Source: Bidens hawaiensis (Eukaryota > Streptophyta > Magnoliopsida > Asterales > Asteraceae). Taken from it: a stretch of 64,000 nucleotides of DNA. The position numbers and the translations under genes were made by a program. Of this stretch, positions 45,033 to 58,275 are shown piece after piece. The stretch spans positions 372,001 through 436,000 of the forward strand of contig JAIQDT010001947.1 in the NCBI GenBank assembly GCA_021521415.1, read 5' to 3'. Numbering within the stretch: the stretch's first letter is position 1; each line of letters begins with the position of its first letter. The notes beneath the pieces were generated by a model, which worked only from the letters and a program-made list of their open reading frames with translations, made no database searches and was not told where the DNA came from.

Positions 45033-46204
45033 TCAGTCGGTCATTTGTAACTTTGAATACAACTGAAATTCAACTGCAACACTACTGAAGAAAGCTATCC
45101 CTAAAGCTAATTGCAACTAAACTTAAGTTACAGCTGACCAAGCACAATTTATTTGATTAAAAGAACAACATTTGTGATAGAATCAAGGGTACTTTCACTT
45201 TACAAATCTTCAAAGTTGTAACCATATTTGGTACTCTGTGATATGAAAATTACATTGTGTGACAGCACAAGTAGTTTTGTAGAAGCATGTGTAAATGAGT
45301 ACCATCTTAAACGCCTTTAATAATAACAAAACAAGAGCATATTGTGAACCAAGATTAATAGAATCAACAGAAAAGATAATAATGACTACGATGGAAACAG
45401 AGTTATCCTATCCTGAGTAATTGTAAAAAACCAAAACACTGCAACTTTTGTGGGAGGTATGAATAGTTACACTGCAACTTTTAGGATCGGTTTTGCCATT
45501 CAAAAGGGGGTGGCGGCGCAGCTTGTTGCCCGCTTACCTGCCTCTTTATTGTAATTGGATCCTTTTATTTTTAATATTATGATATATAGCGTATCAGTTA
45601 ATGATACTATAATTATAAAAATAAAAATAAAAAATTATAAACTAAAAACACATTGAGAACTAGAAGAACCGCACAATGCACTTGTTTGTAGTGCTTTGAA
45701 TGTAATACATAAGACGGTTACACAACTGATGGGAAGGCTAATTCTGATTCTCACGGTGTGACCGTATCGGGAATTCGGGTTAGAAATTCCGCCCAACGAA
45801 GCTCTTGAGTGGTGTGTCTATATCTTGGGTATTTCCCCCACTTATTATGCGGTTTTCACGGTCCTCGTAACATAATATTGGTTCTAAAATGAACACATCC
45901 TATCAATATTTCTACACCTCAAACTGCTGCTACAGGTCTTATTAAGGAAGCAATTAGATCCTAGCTAGGGTTTCTGGTGATCAATTTATGCATACGATTA
46001 TTTATAAATACAAAACTAAATCACAACAAACAAAATATATAGAGTATTAAGCAACAAGTATATGATTCGTGCATCAATCAGACGGAATAATAATTAGTTT
46101 GTCTACTGAAACTTACTGCTCAATTGGAGACGGAAGATGACGTCACCGGCGGCGGTTGTACAGATCTCTACTTGATATTAATAATTTGATTGTTCGGATT
46201 TAAC

Positions 46205-46248
<44 letters not shown>

Positions 46249-46340
46249 ATTGAACCCTATGGTTTTATGTTTTCACTAATTGACCTTTTTTTCATTTCAA
46301 TCTTTGACAAGGTTAACCCAAAAATTTTCAACTATTAGTG
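45033..46340. other. Intergenic stretch with possible untranslated exon
   Basis: No coding sequence is supported. On the minus strand, GCCGCCGGTGACGTCATCTT near 46140 is followed by a GTAAGTTTC donor-like site at about 46109-46117 and could be a 5' UTR exon of the ZCCHC10-like gene; this is a guess. An (AT)n run of about 35 bp lies at 46208-46242. Confidence 0.35.
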
Positions 46341-46603
46341 CACGGGTGTTTTTTTAGTTAATTTTTCGGGTTCGGTTCAGGTTAGTTAAGCTCAGGTTGT
46401 TCGGCTTTCGGGTTTAAATTTAAAATGAAAAAAATAATGTTTTTATTCACAAAATATCATCAAGCAACTAAATAAATATAAAATTCAAAATATTTTTAAG
46501 GTTCGGGTTGTTTGGGTTCGCGGTTATTCGGATATTCTCTAATTCGGGTTCAGGTAGCTTCGGGCTGGGTTTGGTATTCAGGCATGGTTAAAAAACACCT
46601 CTA
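46341..46603. mobile_element. hAT-like MITE
   Basis: Ends CACGGGTGTTTTTTTAG and GGTTAAAAAACACCTCTA are roughly inverted; the flanks TATTAGTG (46333-46340) and TATTGGTA (46604-46611) match 6 of 8. The interior is TTCGGGTTCGG-rich. Boundaries are moderately certain. Confidence 0.5.
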
Positions 46604-48189
46604 TATTGGTATCGTAGGCCTTATCCGTCCTATTGGTGTGGTCAATTACTCGGTTTGATTAGCAAATAGCGACGGCTACGAGATAATGACGATTTTTCTT
46701 ACTATCATAGGATTGATCCTCGATTTTTGCTTAGCCTGGTAAATTGAGTCTTGACTGTTCTAATTTAGAAATTTTTTGGTAAATGTACATCTTATTATTT
46801 TAAACTTAACAAATTATGCTTAAGTATTTCTAGTCTTACAAAATCAATTTTTATTCTTAAACAAGTGTATAATCAATGTTGGTATATAATTCTCAACATG
46901 GTTCTTAGTTGCTTTTAACATTCTTACTACATATATCATATACCCTCACACAAAACTATACCTGAAAAACATATGTAATATGATAAAAAGCAAAAGTATG
47001 GTTGAATCGTCCATTTTGTCTCATTTGCCTTTTCAGTGTTTTACCCCTTATACAATGATATTCATAAGCTTATAAGCACCGACACAAACTATGTAAATTA
47101 GTTTATAGTAGAGGCTTACATTTAAGTAGGACCAAACAATGAATGTCAAAATATAAAAACAAATACATGGCAAGATTTGTAATCAATTTAAAAACTAGAC
47201 CACATGCCATATCCATAAAGAATTGTGGATATTGCACTAGACATGGCATATCTTATCTATAAACAATTGTGGATATTGCAGTTCACAACTTCACATGGTC
47301 ATAACTAGACTTCCCTTAATCTTATATAAAAAAAAATACCTACAAACCACGAACATCAATCGTTATCCATTAATGTTCTTTTGTATCAAATAAATCTGTA
47401 TCTTATCTTTCAGTTTGTTGATTCGCATAATTTACTGAAGTTGGAATCCTAATATATGTTTCTTGAGCAATGAACTAAAATTGGAATTAATTTCTTTAGT
47501 TCCTTTTATTTAAAAAAAGTCCTTACAAAATGTGAAAGAATTCAATCAAATCAAATAGTATCTCCAAGTCTCCAGCCATTCGTCCACGTCACATTTTCCA
47601 CTCCATCATGTCAAGATCAAAGTCTTTTGTCACCTGAACGCCATCACCACGACACTACCCGCATCCTTGCCACAGTTCCCGCCGCTAGTACCCTAGGATT
47701 CGTCTTCGCCATCACCATCGATGGTCGTGGTTCAAATGTGCAATGGACAACGATATTGACATTCGACAATGGTTGCAGTAACGACCGGTAAGTAAATAAG
47801 TAATGACACTTGATAGATGGATATGGCGTTTATGACGATTGCTAGGTGGTTGTAGCAACTATGCCTAAACCGGGTGAGGGATAGGCAGTAGACCAATGGC
47901 AGAAGCGACATGGTCTCATTGTGGTTGTGTGGTATATAGGTGATGGTCAAAGTGACATGTTTTAGTTCTTTTGGTAAGTATTTTGTCACCTAATTCAATA
48001 GGGATTCAAAATGTAGTGATAGATTTCAAATTCTTTAGTAACATAACCTTCTTAAACTTCTATTTTAAATCCAATTTCTTTTAATTCAATTTCATTAAAA
48101 GAATTCACAAATTAAACATACTCTAACTAAAAAATAAATTAGAATTTAAATTCTTCATGTAACTAAACTTAACATTAAATAAGCTCAAC
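46604..48189. other. Intergenic stretch, no supported gene
   Basis: Holds a direct repeat of about 70 bp (near 47207-47218 and 47263-47280, AATTGTGGATATTGCA) and patches of ATTCAAAATG/AATTGGAATT that may be old MITE ends. No coding sequence. Confidence 0.45.
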
Positions 48190-48346
48190 CGAAGTATCCT
48201 CAAATCTCTCACCACTCAGTCTTTCCTGCCCAAAGTAGATGCAATCTCTCACACCACTCAGATAACATTTGAAGAAGTTCAACTGAAGTATAGTCGATCT
48301 CTCACCACTTATAAGAGCTAAAAACAAAAATAGTGGTAGTTGCTAG
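48190..48346. repeat. Degenerate tandem repeat, left part
   Basis: Units of very roughly 110 bp contain ATCTCTCACCACT, GAAGAAGTTCAACTGAAGT and AAAAATAGT...TTGCTAG. The array continues at 58627 after the Copia insertion. Confidence 0.7.
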
Positions 48347-48698
48347 TGTTAGGGATTCGGGTATTGCAACACACACAAAAACACAAATAATTTGCAAGAG
48401 AAAAATATAAACGAAGATGAACACGCGAGATTTACGTGGTTCGGTCGGCTGACCTACGTCCACGGGCTGCAACCAGGATACTTTATTATTGCTTTCTGCC
48501 TCACTCGTGATGAGGAATTACAAGTACAATGCTAAGTATAAATAGATACAGGATTAGGGTTTACAACTTAATCTTCAAGAAACTAATAATGGGCCATAAT
48601 TAAATAATATAGGTCAGGCCTGCCACTAGTATTTATTTAATTAATCTGCCACAAAGATGTATTCTACCGGACCCAATTAAGCCTCCATAAACCCAACA
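48347..48698 (-). repeat. 3' LTR of the Copia-type element
   Basis: Left copy on the plus strand; shares GACCTACGTCCACGGGCTGC and TACTTTATTATTGCTTTCTG with the right copy. Confidence 0.9.
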
Positions 48699-48712
48699 AT
48701 CTCCCACTTGGA

Positions 48713-49081
48713 GGATTGATAATCTTCAAACTGCCTACCAACGATCGTTTGTACCTCTTGTAATCTTCCTCGTCTTCCTGGTTGCATCTGTCTTCTCATC
48801 AGTTGACCTAAATTCCTGTTGAAGCTCCCCCGAGCTCCAACACATCAGTCATGGCTACAACTGCCAACGACTCATTCTATGTCCCTACCGGCTCCCATTT
48901 ACACGAAGTGCCGAATCCTGGAATACCTTGAGAACAAACAACACTCTCCATATTAAGCAGGTAATCTTCTGAGAGACTTAACTGCTGAAATACTGGTTCT
49001 CTTAACCCACTGCCTGGTAACTGTGGCTAAAGCTTTGACTGACTGACTGCCAGTGCTCCCACTGCCACGAAAACCTCTGAC
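48713..49081 (-). pseudogene. 3' coding remnant of the Copia-type element
   Basis: Sequence between the polypurine tract and the hAT insertion. On the minus strand it continues the Ser/Gly-rich frame interrupted at 55474 (FRGSGSTGSQSV) for a short way and then shows stops. No integrase or RT motif is found in these 370 bp. Confidence 0.5.
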
Positions 49082-51269
49082 TAGGGGTGTTCAAAAGTAT
49101 CCGAATCCGTATCAGAATTATCCAATAATTCGTATCCGAACTATCCGAAATTTCGGATATCCGAAAATTCGGATATCCGAAAATTCGGATTCGGATTCGG
49201 ATAGCATTTTTTAGAATTTTCGGTTAGTTCGGATATCCGAACTATCCGAAATATTAAAGTTATTATTTTTTTATTTTAATATATAAACAAGCATTTGATC
49301 TCATATAACATAACATATTAACATTAACCTAGTAATTTCCTCATAAAGCCGTCACTCACATCTTTCACATCTATGCTCCATAGGTCCTCCGGTCAGTGGC
49401 CTCCGACCTCCTCCGGTCACCATCTCGTCGTCAGTCATCGCTCATCACCACTCTAGCCCAACCATCTTCGCTCATCACTCGAGCCCTTTCTTCTCTGTTG
49501 TAACATCCTAAAATTTTCATATTTAATAAAAGAAAGTCGCATTTAGTTGATGAGCATAAATAATTAATTAGTATTAGCAAAGAAAGGATCATGGACTTGG
49601 ATTAATTAAGATGGATTAAAGGGTAATGGGCCTTAGGTCCATGGGCTTCAAGGGATATAAATACCCCCTTAAACCACCCAAAAACCCTAAATTGGCCGTG
49701 AGAGTGAGAGAGAGATCCAAAGCCAAACAAACGTTGATTCTTGATAGATCTTCATTATACAAGATAGATACAAGTTCTAAAGTTCATAACCAAGATAACC
49801 GAGACCTAAAGAACACATAAAGGTATGTTTGTGATCTTAAAGTTTACATTTTTATAAACGGTTAGTCTAGAAACGTAAACCTAGAGTAGATCGGGTATAA
49901 ACGAGTATTAAAGTTGCAAACTTGATGTTAAAATGAACTTAACGAACCTGCGGTTATGAACGGCTCGTTAAAGAAAGACCCTAGATCTAGTTTTAAACAT
50001 TTTTAAGCTTAAAGGTCCAAACTTTATGCTTTTCCGGGCCGAGTTTTAACCGAAAATGATCAGGGGAATGTTCGCAGGATTGGTTAGTATCATATCAAGG
50101 GTTTACACGTTGAAACGGAGATGATTATGGGGGTTAAGAACGAACCCATAGCTGCTGCTACAAGTTCGCTGAGCAAGTTCGCTCACATATAAGTTCGCGT
50201 GTATAACAAGTTCGCCTGCGTTAACTTTGCCGTATGTAAGTTCGCCTAATATCTAAGTTCGCTTATATGTAAGTTCGCATGATATCTAAGTTCGCTTATA
50301 TATAAGTTCGCTTAAATTGGGCCTGGATACATGGCGACCCGTATATGTATACATATATGTGCATATGCGTGAAGGTATACAATGTAAGGACCTAAGGGAT
50401 AAAATACTAGAATAAATAAAACCCTAAATATGTTATGTAAAAGTAATCCAGTACTAGACCACGAATTAGGCAAACGAATTAGGCTTAATTCGTTGTAACG
50501 AATGAGTGGGTGAACAAGATAATAATTTAAAATCCTAATGGAAAATACGTTAAGACAGTTAATGAAAATAAAATTTTTCTAAGCTGACCTGGCAGCTTAA
50601 CCCCAGCTAGGGGCTCTGCCCCTTGAACCCCGCTAGGGGCTGCCGCCCATAGAACCCTGTTGCCAAGGGCGCTGTCCCCGGACCCCCATTCGTTGAAGGT
50701 ATTAACTAAACTAGAAATACAATATGGCTAGGGTTTATATATTTATACGAATAATTAATGTACAGTCAGCCGAGCTCAGTTAAGGAAAGGAATAACAATA
50801 AACGGAGAACGAAAAAGGATTCATGTGAGTTTCTAGCCCCATTCATTGTTATGTTTTTGGGGATGTGTGCATACTCGATGTGATAGTTAATACACTTACC
50901 TTAAATGGTAAGTGTATGCCATGTATGATTTATATGTTATCTATATATGTCTTGAACGAGAATGAAGGCTTGTCGATGCGTGAACGATCTTCGGATATTG
51001 CACATACTGTCAGGTTATAAATACAGATATGAATATTCTATGTGATGTAAAGATGAAGACTTGTCGGTACGTGAACGATCTTCGGATATTGCATGTATTG
51101 TCATATTATAAATAAAGATATGAATATTGTATGTAACATGTAAAGATGACGTATGAACGTTATGAATGAAAGCTTGACGGTACGTGAACGATCTTCGGAT
51201 ATTGCACGTATTGTCAAGAGAAGTGATTAGCTCCTTACATAGATATTAAATGATAACTTATATACAGTG

Positions 51270-51490
51270 TTCCTTCTATGGATAATATATAGAGTTCCTT
51301 ACATGGATAATGTACAATGTTCCTTCTATGGATAGCATAGTGTTCCTTCTATGGATAGTGTAATGTTCCTTCTATGGATAGTATAGTGTTCCTTCTATGG
51401 ATAATATATATAGATTATTCCTTCTATGGAAAGTATATAGGGTGTTCCTTCGATGGAAAGTATATAGAGTGTTCCTACTATGGAGAATAT
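51270..51490. repeat. Tandem array of about 23-bp GTTCCTTCTATGGATA units
   Basis: Around nine units spaced 21-26 bp, lying where copy 1 has its unrelated 52-bp array. Confidence 0.8.
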
Positions 51491-51885
51491 ATAGCATGGG
51501 TATTAGTAATGGTCGTTTTATTAGATATTACGTGATGTTCCTCTTATGGATATTTATAGGTTAAGGTATTAATACGTGTCTTCGGATACAGAAAGAAATG
51601 TATGAGATTGAATTGTATGACGCATGATTAATTAGAACTCACTCAGCGCAGCTGACTTTTAGTATGCACGCAGGTGAATGTGTTTAATGAGCTAGCATGA
51701 GGAGGGCGCATGACATGGATTGAAAGACTGGCATCTGAAGACAGAAGAGAATTGATGTTTTAAATATGATGTATATTACGTTGTAAAGAAAATATGTTAT
51801 GTTTTTGTGTTAAATGATCAAAGTTAACGTTTCCGCGAAAGTTTTAATAAACTCTGATTTGTAAAACTGTGTTTATGAGTAAATC

Positions 51886-54800
51886 TGTAACACCCCGTAA
51901 CCGCAGCGGAAACGTACACGGGATGCAACAGACACATCTGATATCAACAGCATTGCTTATAAAGAAAACACCACTACATTAATTTAAGTGAATTACATTG
52001 TTCCGAGTTTCGTTACCATCTAGGTGTTATCACATAAGTTTTACCGATAGTACATTAACATATTTAAAACAAAATATAGATCCTTAATCTTCCACAAAAT
52101 AGCACACATCATCAAGCACGTATCACTCATTCCAATTTGGGTGTACCTAGAAAGCATGTAAAGAAAACGGGTCAACTACGAATAGTTTGTGAGTTTCACT
52201 GATTTAAATAAACATTGACAATTTATTATAATAAATCATATATTAGCGATGTAATTATGCTGAGCCCACAAGTGAAACCTCTGACCATCACACACAATTG
52301 ACATATCCCCCGTCCACGGAACTGCCCCAAACCGCTATGTCTAACATTACATAGCAAAATATATATAACACCCAAAATAGACATGTGCAACTGGCTGGGA
52401 AACATCAGCAAATCCATGCCGGACCAGTTGGGTTTGTCAGACCAATAGTACTATCCACACTCTACCGGCTTTCAGTTAATCACTCGTGTTGCGGGGCCTT
52501 ACAATGTTAGTAACTCAGACAATTACCATCTTAGTACATTTCCGTACGATTCCCGTACAATAAAACATATATAAATACGTTCATTTCCATGCGATCAGCA
52601 TGTACTTAAACACTTTGATAAAAACATGCTTTCCGCCCCGGGAAAATATTTAAAACAGTTCAGTAAAAGGGGCTCGTGAAAACTCACATTCCTGTGAGCA
52701 AGATGTACTACGGTGCATGGCTACTGGTACAGATCTGTAATACGATCCCCAAATCGTTACTACACAATTTCTAACAATATAACTTAAATTCGTGTTAACC
52801 GGTACGTCTGGGGACATTGCTAACCCAGTACCGTACTCGATCCGGGGACAATGTTAACCCCGAAATACTTTTCAGGACTTAGATTGTGATATCACTTAGA
52901 GTTCTTTGGTCAAAACTACCGTTAGTTTGTTTTTTCGTTTTGCGTGCCTAGCACGGTTATCCGTCTTTATGTTTTCAAAAATGAGTTTGACCACACACAC
53001 CCTGAAAATAGTTGTTATTGATATTTTCATTAAAGTGGTGAAATTAGAGCTCGGTTAGACACCCCGTTTGGCCGCGGGGCCCGTTTCCGTCTTTAATACA
53101 CCGGAAACGGTTAAATCGGGTAAAATTACCCAAATCATCCGAATTATTTTCGGATGATTTATTTTTACTTGATTAACTTAGTTTCATGAAAATAGTCCAT
53201 TTTTAAGGTTTTTATGCACCAGTCAGTTCGCTTAGGCGAACTTCGCCGGTTTACTCGTTTTAAGCTTTAAAAGTTTGTTTTTAAGTTCCAATTAGCACAA
53301 ATAAATATCCGTTTAGTCTTGGACATTGAAATTTTGTACAAACCATATTTTGACAGTAAGGAATTTTATAAAATTTTTCCAGAATTAATTTTTATATCTA
53401 AGATTTATTTAACCATTTTTAAACGTCATTTAAACACCAAATATGACGAAAATACCAAAAGACTTTAGAAAAATCCCAAATTTTTCTGAGATGACTCCTG
53501 CCATCCATATGGTTCCCAGTAATTTTTCCAGAACCAAAAACTCATTTTTCATGCCATTTTCACCCAAACCGAGCTAGAAATCCCTAGAACTCGTTTTACC
53601 GAAAAGCCTACTTAGACTTCTCCAATGAACCTGAAATTTTGTGTGTGACTTTTATATGTTATAAAAAGCTTATCTTAAATTTTCCAGAATTTTTCATGAT
53701 GTTTAGCTATTTTTCACCATTTTTAGCCAAAACTGAGCATTAAATTCACCAAATATTCATCCTTTATCCAAAAATTACCAAAATTTCACAGATCTCATAT
53801 TTTCATGTGTAGATCATCTCTGTGAAATTTCATGACCCAAATCTAAGCCTACCACAATCTGTCCAAATCACACAAATCATACGAAAACCGAACTACTTTG
53901 TGTTTCTAGCGTTAGATCGCAAAGATCTTGGTTTCTAGCCTTTGCTAGCCACTAGATACAACACTTACAAGCACAACAACACCACACCAAGCAAGTTATA
54001 CCCACAATCAAGCCATTTCTTTCATGGTTTCGATTAAAACATCAAAACAAAGATTTTGACCGTAAAAATTCGTTTTTGACTCTTTTAACTCCTTTCTTGG
54101 ACCAAGATCCTTTGTATAACTTGTATACATCACTTGATCCTCCAAGAATCGGTTTCATCTCGGGTTTTCACCCATTTTTCATTTGAAACCTCATTTTCTC
54201 AAGATTATGGAATTAAAAGCAAGATTAAACCATGATAACATGTTTATACCTTATGATTCTTGCTTAAAACTTGGGTTTTTGGATGAACTTTGAAGGGTGT
54301 TGAGAGGAATGTGGAGTTGGAGTGTAGAAAAAAAGAAAAATGAAATGTGTATGTGTGTGTGCATAGGGCCGGTTCTAGTTGTGGTGTGGGGGGGGGGCCC
54401 ACATCTCAAACCATGGCCACACATTTGGATTGTGTAATCCGGATAATGTTGTGGATAATCTGGTTCAGTTCGTTTCTCGGTTAAACGTTTAATTCCGCTC
54501 AAAACGAGGCCAAAACGGTCGTTTTTCGGCTTAAAAATGAAATTTATATAAAACTGATTTAAAAACTTTAAAAACTTAAACCATGACATTTAATGACTTA
54601 ACACCTCGTATTGTCGGTAATTGTGCATCTTTTTCGGCTTGATCGATCGTCTCTTGCTTGGTTTGATGTTAAAGGTTTCGTTTATCGTACCGACGTACTA
54701 ATAAATCGAAATCCCTTTTTCTGTGCTATAATTCCCTTATCCCGAAGCTTTAATACTTCGTAAACATCACTAAACATTATATATTTCGTCTATAATGTAA

Positions 54801-55000
54801 TTCCCGATTCGTTCGGGTTTCAATAACCGTTCATCGATTAATCGTAATTCCGATACGACTAGTTGTACATTTGAGTATAATTCGTACTGAGAATCTTATA
54901 TACTCGTATAATCACATTATAATTCATATATTCAATATTAAATAACACGTAAATAGTATATTCTGGCTAGGGTATACCTGAATTTGCCGGAATCGTTACA
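51886..55000 (+). mobile_element. Solo LTR, family 2, innermost insertion
   Basis: Starts TGTAACACCCCGTAACCGC and ends GCCGGAATCGTTACA, with a perfect 5-bp duplication AAATC (51881-51885 and 55001-55005). 3,115 bp without coding capacity. It differs from family 1 in its body although both start TGTAACA and have G/C-rich starts, as large Tekay/Del-type LTRs do. Confidence 0.88.
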
Positions 55001-55564
55001 AAATCCAACGTCCAACGTAGGGCACCGGTTACGGGGCCTTACATCCGTCTACCACCGGTCCGCCACCACCACTTCAGTCCGGCCCTCGTCACTTGGCATG
55101 GATATATGGAATGATGATGTTAAAGATGGCTTTTAAATACAAGATGATTGTTCAAGAAACTTGTTAATTTTGAAAGAATGATTGGGTTTCTTTTGAACAA
55201 TGGATTGTTTTGTTTGCTTGTTTGTATGTGTTTTGAACAATTTTTATTTTAGATTGTTGGATTGGAAAATTTAGATCCATGAGATCTTGTAAGTTTAATT
55301 TTAAAATAGGTTTTTATTTTTAGATTTCCGGATATCCGGTTCACTATCCGATCGGATATCCGAACTTCAGATATCCGAAGTTTCGAATTCGGATTCGGAT
55401 AGTGATTTTCACTATCCGAAAGGTTCGGATATCCGTTTTCGGATATCCGGTTTTGAACATCCCTACCTCTGACTGGTTTTTCTGAACCTCTTCTAGCACG
55501 TTCAACCTGAATCTGACATGTGGCTCTGGATTTATCTCCTGCAAAACAAACCTTCTTCTGCCCA

Positions 55565-56812
55565 CTAGACTCTGTGAACCGGACTTTGGTCTTCTTCTGA
55601 ACTGGGTTGGTCACTCCTTAGACGATAAACTAACCATATACAATGAACCCCTCTTTTTTTTCCTCGAGCAATAACAATATTTCCCTTCACAACTTTCCAC
55701 TGCCCGTTCCCAAATTTAACCTCATGTCCCTGTTCATCCAACTGCCCAACGATAATCAACTTTTTCTTTAAGCTTGGAATCACTCTGACATCCTTCAAGG
55801 TCCATGAACCGGCTGAAGTAACTAAATTCATGTCACCCATGCTCGTAACATCAAGAACATCATTGTTCGCCAGTCTAACCTTACCAAATCACCTTCCTTC
55901 AAATTCTGCAATGCTTCATTGTTGTGGGTAGCATGAAATGAAGCACCATAATCCATGACCCCATGAATCAACATTATCCTCAACACTAAGAACTAAAAAC
56001 TCATCCTCTGAATGTTCTTCTGCAGTGTTGACTTCTTTATTTTCATTCTTATCATTCGGACACTGATTCCTAAAGTGTCCCGCTTCATTGCAGTTCCAAC
56101 ATACCACATCCTTCCGAGTCCTAGACTGACTCATTTTCCTGTTCCCGCTCCCACTACCTCTGTTATTTTTCCTTCCTCTGCCAACATACATTAAATCACT
56201 TGATGATTCACCTGAATTTCATCGTCTGACGTCTTTGCTTAAAATAAGATCCCGAATCCCATCAAAAGTGAACTCACTGGTTGAACTAGTAATCGTTGTA
56301 ACAGTTCCTGACCCGCTATCTGGCAAGGACGATAACAGTAGTAGAGCCTGAACCTCATCCTCGAATTTGATACTAACTGACCCAAGTCTTGACAAAATCG
56401 AGTTTAATTAGTTGATGTGTACTGTAACTGAACTTCCTTCTTTCATCTTCGTATTCACCAATTTACGATTCAGGAAAACCTTATAAGCTATCAAAGGCTT
56501 CTCGTATATATTAGACAATGCATTCATTATCCCACGCACTGTGATTTCCTTCAAGATGTTGAACACAACATCCTTCGATAACGACAATCTAATAACTGCC
56601 TTGGCTTTCCTATCCAAAGTCTCCCACTCATCGAGTTTTATCTTCTCCGGTCTTTCACCCAATACCATGTCCAAATCTTTCTGAACTAGCAAATCCTCAA
56701 TTTGCATTTTCCACCAACCAAAGTCTTTACCATCAAACTTCTCAATCTGAAGTTTCCCGCTCTCAGCCAAATTCTCAAACTGAGAATTTCCGACTTTGGA
56801 TCTCGGTAACAA
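55565..56812 (-). pseudogene. gag: gag and start of pol of the Copia-type element, broken
   Basis: Minus-strand order: gag core from 56812 (KLQIEKFDGKDFGWWKMQIE, UBN2/gag type), a stop near 56408, more gag (LLLLSSLPDSGSGTV), a stop near 56218, a zinc knuckle C-x2-C-x4-H-x4-C (CWNCNEAGHFRNQC) at about 56059-56100, a frameshift near 55960, the protease motif reading DYGAS where DSGAS/DSGAT is expected, then a pre-integrase region (SWTLKDVRVIPSLKKKLIIV, QGHEVKFGNGQWKV). The coding ends there. The catalytic Asp is kept but the D-S-G triad is changed to D-Y-G. Gag would package RNA; this copy cannot make an intact protein. Confidence 0.85.
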
Positions 56813-57166
56813 AATCAGAAAAAATAATCTCAGACAAACAACATAACCCCGACAACCACAACAAAACCACCCGGCTAAACTGCCCGATAAACGCCAAAAC
56901 CCAATAATAATAAAAAAACCACTTCAAACTCACAAACCAACCCCAAACCAAATTAATAATCAGAAACTGAAAGGAACTAACAACGCGATTATGTTCCAAG
57001 GTTTCTTTCTGATCATAGATGGTTAAAAAAACAAAGCAATATAATTGCTTTTAGTTCCTGTTGATCGATGTTCTAATTTGCTAGAAAAAAAAGGTAATGG
57101 CTATGATCAATATATATAATACTATGACGGTGGCAGTGGAGGTTATCTCAACTAAACAAACAATAA

Positions 57167-58004
57167 GGGTCTGTTTGGTATGAGGTAATGAAATGGACGA
57201 CGGAATGGAATGGACGTGGTAATGGAATGGACAAAGGAATGGAATGGGTTATTACCATTCCAATGAAATGTTTGGTTACAACATGGGAATGAAATGAATC
57301 ATTACTTTGTATTGTTGGTAGGAAAGAAAAAAATAAAAAATAATAAAATTAAAATGGTAGTGAGTGGTGGTGGTGGTGGTGAGAGCGGTGGCGGTAACGG
57401 TGGAGGTGGTGGTGGCGGTAACAGTGGAGGAGGTGGTGGGCAACGGTGACGGTGGGCGGCGTGCGTGATGGTGGGGCGCCGATTGATGGATGCGGCGGTC
57501 GGCTGGAAGTGGTGGGTGGCTAGCACTGATGGCGATGGTTTGTGGAGGTGGGTGTGTGGCGGCGGTGGACGCCGATGGTGGTGGTAGTGACAGCGGTGTC
57601 GGTAGGCGGCATGTGTGATTGTGGGGTGATGGTTGGTATATGCGGCAGGTGGCTGGCGGTGCTGGGTGGCTAGCACCGATGGTGATGGTTGGTAGAGGTG
57701 GGTGGTGGCAATAATGGGCGAAGAAGGTGGAAGTGGTGGCGGTGGTTGGTGGTGGTGGTGGGTGTTGATGTTGGGTGGTGGTGGTGTTGGGAGGGTGGTG
57801 AAGGTGATGTAGGGTGAATGAGGGAATGGAAAGAAAAAAAAAACATGGGGTATGGATAGAATGAAATTGAGGTATTTTAGAGGGAATGGAATGGACTATG
57901 TAATGGGTCATTCCATTCATTTGGTCAACCAAACACACTATTTTCCATTCCATCATAATGGGTCATTCCATTTCATCCTCCATTCCTGTATATCAAACGC
58001 TACC
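57167..58004. mobile_element. PIF/Harbinger-like MITE in the Copia leader
   Basis: Left end GGGTCTGTTTGGTATGAGG and right end CTGTATATCAAACGCTACC are inverted with some mismatches; TAA flanks both sides (57164-57166 and 58005-58007). The subterminal parts repeat GGAATGGAATGG/CATTCCATTTCA. The middle is GGTGGTGG-rich; its His/Pro-rich minus-strand frames are low complexity and not a gene. Confidence 0.7.
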
Positions 58005-58275
58005 TAAGTGTAAAAGCAAAGAAATTGCTTTCTTACTTTTTTTTTCTTGTTGAACACTTGGCAAACGAAAACAACAACAAAAAAAAAAAAAAAAAACTAA
58101 CCGCTTTTTCTATTATGATGTAAATGTGAGAGGTGTGGGTACCGTACTCCAATCAAGCTAACTAGGTTTCAATTAATGGCCGGCTGCCAAAAATTTTATC
58201 CTAGTTTGATCCAAACAATCTCTCTAGCGATTGTGTGCTCTGGTATGTAACCATAATTTCGGCTCTTGATACCAC

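Larger units (their letters stand above)
49499..55043 (+). mobile_element. Solo LTR, family 1 copy 3, split by another solo LTR
   Basis: Starts TGTAACATCCTAAAATTTTC and ends GTTACGGGGCCTTACA; the flanks TCTGT and TCCGT match 4 of 5. Opposite in orientation to copies 1 and 2. It shares with them (inverted) AACTCACTCAGCGCAGCTGA, CTTCGGATATTGCA and the start/end sequences. About 2.4 kb is its own; 51886-55000 is nested. Internal arrays: GTTCGC words (50165-50310), three units with ACGATCTTCGGATATTGCA (50973-51215), and GTTCCTTCTATGGATA units (51270-51490). Confidence 0.87.
49082..55465. mobile_element. hAT element inserted in the Copia element, itself split by LTR insertions
   Basis: Ends TAGGGGTGTTCAAAA and TTTTGAACATCCCTA are inverted. 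A perfect 8-bp duplication CCTCTGAC flanks it (49074-49081 and 55466-55473), the hAT signature. Its own DNA is about 840 bp (49082-49498 and 55044-55465), made of subterminal GGATATCCGAA words; there is no transposase. The middle is filled by two nested solo LTRs. Confidence 0.9.

Noticed and set aside
47560..48000. Possible gene (GC-richer stretch with ATCACC words)
   Set aside because: Frames are short, without recognised motifs or splice-supported continuity.
57276..57956. Minus-strand frame of 226 codons
   Set aside because: His/Pro/Thr-rich low complexity from GGTGGTGG repeats inside a Harbinger-like MITE.
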